7,710 nt of DNA from a bacterium (lineage in GTDB: Bacteria; Atribacterota; JS1; SB-45; 34-128). How positions within the stretch are numbered: position 1 is the first letter of the stretch; each line of letters opens with the position of its first letter. The stretch lies in NCBI GenBank assembly GCA_018894595.1, contig JAHIPN010000422.1, positions 1-7,710 of the forward strand. Reading direction: 5' to 3'. Positions 6,667 through 7,710 of the stretch are shown piece after piece. Made by a program: the position numbers and the translations under genes. The notes under the pieces are model-generated. The model was not told the origin of the DNA. It made no database searches and worked only from the letters and a program-made list of their open reading frames with translations.

Positions 6667-6706
6667 AATTGGTCAATTGGTGAATTGGAAAATTGGTGAA
6701 TTGCTA
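6667..6706. repeat. 8-bp period tandem array (5 units) abutting a start codon
   Basis: Five in-phase octamers, AATTGGTC, AATTGGTG, AATTGGAA, AATTGGTG and AATTGCTA, end exactly at the base before the sigma-factor ATG (6707). The fourth and fifth units supply GGTGA (6695-6699), a usable Shine-Dalgarno sequence 7 nt from the ATG. The sigma reading frame runs open through part of the array, which makes the longest ORF misleading. Confidence 0.7.
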
Positions 6707-7267
6707 ATGGACGATCTTAAAATAATAGAATCCTGTTTATTGGGAAATCCTCAAATGTTTTCCCGGTTAATAGATAACTATAAAAATATGGTCTATAATT
6801 TAGCCTATCGGGTGAGTAATAATCCCCATGAAGCTGAAGATATTTCTCAGGAGGCTTTCCTGCGAGCATATCAATCTCTTGCCCGTTTTAATTCATCCTA
6901 TAAATTCTCTACCTGGCTTTACCAGATTACTCTAAATATTATTCGGGACAAGTTCAAGAAAAAAGAATTAAACCCTGCATCTCTGGATGCCCCGGTAGAA
7001 ACAGATAATTCGGAATTTTATCCTCAACCTGCAGATTCAACCAATAATCCGGAACAGATTATGGCCCAAAAAGAAGATGCTCAGGCAATTCAACAAGCTA
7101 TCTATTCACTGCCTTTAAAATATAGAGAGGTAATAGTTTTACGTCACTTGCAAGATCTTTCTTATATCGAAATATCTAATATTCTTAAATTACCATCCGG
7201 CACAGTAAAAATCCGTCTCTACCGCGCCCGAGAACAATTAAGAAAAATTCTATTGAATAGTATTTAG
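6707..7267 (+). CDS. ECF (sigma-70 family, RpoE/SigW-like) sigma factor
   Basis: This alternative sigma factor directs RNA polymerase to a small regulon and is normally held inactive by a membrane anti-sigma factor. From the ATG it has 186 residues, typical of ECF sigmas. Region sigma-2 spans about 16-87, with NLAYRVSNNPHEAEDISQEA (31-50) and 'FSTWLYQITLNIIRDKFKKK' (67-86). A variable linker (88-125) is followed by sigma-4 (129-181), with 'LPLKYREVIVLRHLQDLSY' and the helix-turn-helix 'EISNILKLPSGTVKIRLYRAREQLRK'. An open extension back to TTG at 6677 would encode only the octamer array, so I start at ATG 6707. The anti-sigma gene follows after 106 bp, whereas such pairs often overlap. An ECF-type promoter lies in that gap. 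No convincing promoter is visible upstream. Confidence 0.92.
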   Translation: MDDLKIIESCLLGNPQMFSRLIDNYKNMVYNLAYRVSNNPHEAEDISQEAFLRAYQSLARFNSSYKFSTWLYQITLNIIRDKFKKKELNPASLDAPVETDNSEFYPQPADSTNNPEQIMAQKEDAQAIQQAIYSLPLKYREVIVLRHLQDLSYIEISNILKLPSGTVKIRLYRAREQLRKILLNSI

Positions 7268-7273
7268 TCGTTT

Positions 7274-7299
7274 TGAAACTTTTTCATCATATTTTCGTA
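7274..7299 (+). promoter_or_regulatory. ECF-type promoter, TGAAAC-N16-CGTA
   Basis: TGAAAC (7274-7279) and CGTA (7296-7299) are separated by exactly 16 nt. This is the published consensus for Bacillus subtilis SigW. It starts 7 bp after the sigma-factor stop codon and points at the anti-sigma gene, about 75 bp from the anti-sigma ATG. A sigma-A reading (TTGAAA at 7273-7278, TATTAT at 7298-7303) has a poor 19-nt spacer. Confidence 0.6.
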
Positions 7300-7330
7300 T
7301 TATATTATACAAGCGAGCAATTTCTGACTC

Positions 7331-7358
7331 GCAACTGAAAACTGAGAACTAAAAACCC
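7331..7358. repeat. 7-bp period tandem array (3-4 units)
   Basis: Units GCAACTG, AAAACTG, AGAACTA and the weaker AAAACCC lie in the leader of the anti-sigma gene, between its ECF-type promoter and its ribosome site. Confidence 0.55.
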
Positions 7359-7370
7359 TTGCGGAGCAAG
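7358..7370 (+). promoter_or_regulatory. Ribosome binding site in a small hairpin
   Basis: CTTGC (7358-7362) and GCAAG (7366-7370) can form a 5-bp stem with a 3-nt loop. The Shine-Dalgarno GGAG (7363-7366) occupies the loop and the first stem base, 7 nt from the ATG at 7374. Confidence 0.45.
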
Positions 7371-7373
7371 CAA

Positions 7374-7710
7374 ATGAATTGTCAAAAAATTAAAAAATTA
7401 TTAAACCCCTATATAGATAAAACACTCGATACCGATATGACCAAACAAATTGGTGAACACTTGAAATCCTGCCCGACCTGCAATAAAGAATATCAAAGTT
7501 TAAAAGAGATAATTACTTCTTTGAATTCTTTGTCAACTCAGTCAGCACCGGAAGATTTTACTCGAAGCATAATGGCCAAGATTTCACAAAAAGAAATTCA
7601 AATTCGATCTTCCTGGATGGACCGCCTCAAAAAGCGAATTGCTATTCCACGATTTTCTTTCCGTCTGGTCGGTGCAGCGGCCGCAGCAGCACTAATCGTA
7701 TTTTTTGCCT
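7374..7710 (+). CDS. Zinc-finger anti-sigma factor, partial (3' end outside window)
   Basis: This open frame runs off the window edge, with 112 complete codons visible. It has the zinc-binding anti-sigma (ZAS, zf-HC2) signature: Cys3 and then H29-x3-C33-x2-C36 (HLKSCPTC). In this family it forms the cytoplasmic domain that holds the sigma factor. A linker (about 45-90) contains DFTRSIMAKI, common before the membrane segment of such proteins. From about residue 97 a hydrophobic stretch (LVGAAAAAALIVFFA) begins a transmembrane helix, so any sensor domain would lie in the periplasm beyond the window. It immediately follows the ECF sigma gene and is its likely cognate inhibitor. The ATG has GGAG at 7-nt spacing. 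Confidence 0.88.
   Translation, partial: MNCQKIKKLLNPYIDKTLDTDMTKQIGEHLKSCPTCNKEYQSLKEIITSLNSLSTQSAPEDFTRSIMAKISQKEIQIRSSWMDRLKKRIAIPRFSFRLVGAAAAAALIVFFA

Noticed and set aside
6677..6706. Ten-residue N-terminal extension of the sigma factor from TTG 6677
   Set aside because: It is encoded wholly by the octamer repeat array, has no ribosome site of its own, and is absent from the normal ECF sigma layout, which begins at ATG 6707.

Overview
The window comes from a low-GC bacterium with an outer membrane. It carries an LptD-type LPS assembly protein, an LptF/LptG-type permease and a lipoprotein with a clear lipobox. Protein style, low GC and intergenic DNA full of short palindromes and short-period tandem repeats suggest an uncultured diderm lineage (Atribacterota/OP9-JS1 or a similar candidate phylum). 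That placement is an inference from style, not proof.

Layout. Minus strand, right to left: an LptF/LptG-family permease (2631-3743), then lptD (220-2367). Together they form the export and outer-membrane-insertion ends of an LPS transport bridge. A divergent intergenic region (3744-3934) separates them from the plus-strand genes. It holds one candidate promoter for each direction, with a perfect 45-bp palindrome between them. Plus strand: an exported DUF1573-like/TPR protein (3935-5125), a TPR lipoprotein with an N-terminal carboxypeptidase-regulatory-like domain (5216-6490, TTG start), an ECF sigma factor (6707-7267, shorter than the longest ORF) and the start of its zinc-finger anti-sigma factor (7374 to beyond the window edge).

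Working together. All six genes fit a cell-envelope theme: LPS delivery, two exported repeat-scaffold proteins, and an ECF sigma/anti-sigma pair of the kind that senses envelope stress. Between the sigma and anti-sigma genes lies an exact match to the TGAAAC-N16-CGTA promoter recognised by SigW-type ECF factors. This suggests that the sigma factor switches on its own inhibitor.

Intergenic DNA. No gap exceeds 300 bp, but nearly every gap is built from repeats: a 68-bp MITE/REP-like element with a partial second copy, a 35-bp palindromic repeat in two copies, a G-run-rich palindrome, and in-phase 7-bp and 8-bp degenerate tandem arrays. Several arrays abut or lie within a few bases of start or stop codons. 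One copy of the 35-bp repeat is translated inside the lipoprotein signal peptide, and the other supplies the stop codon of the gene before it.
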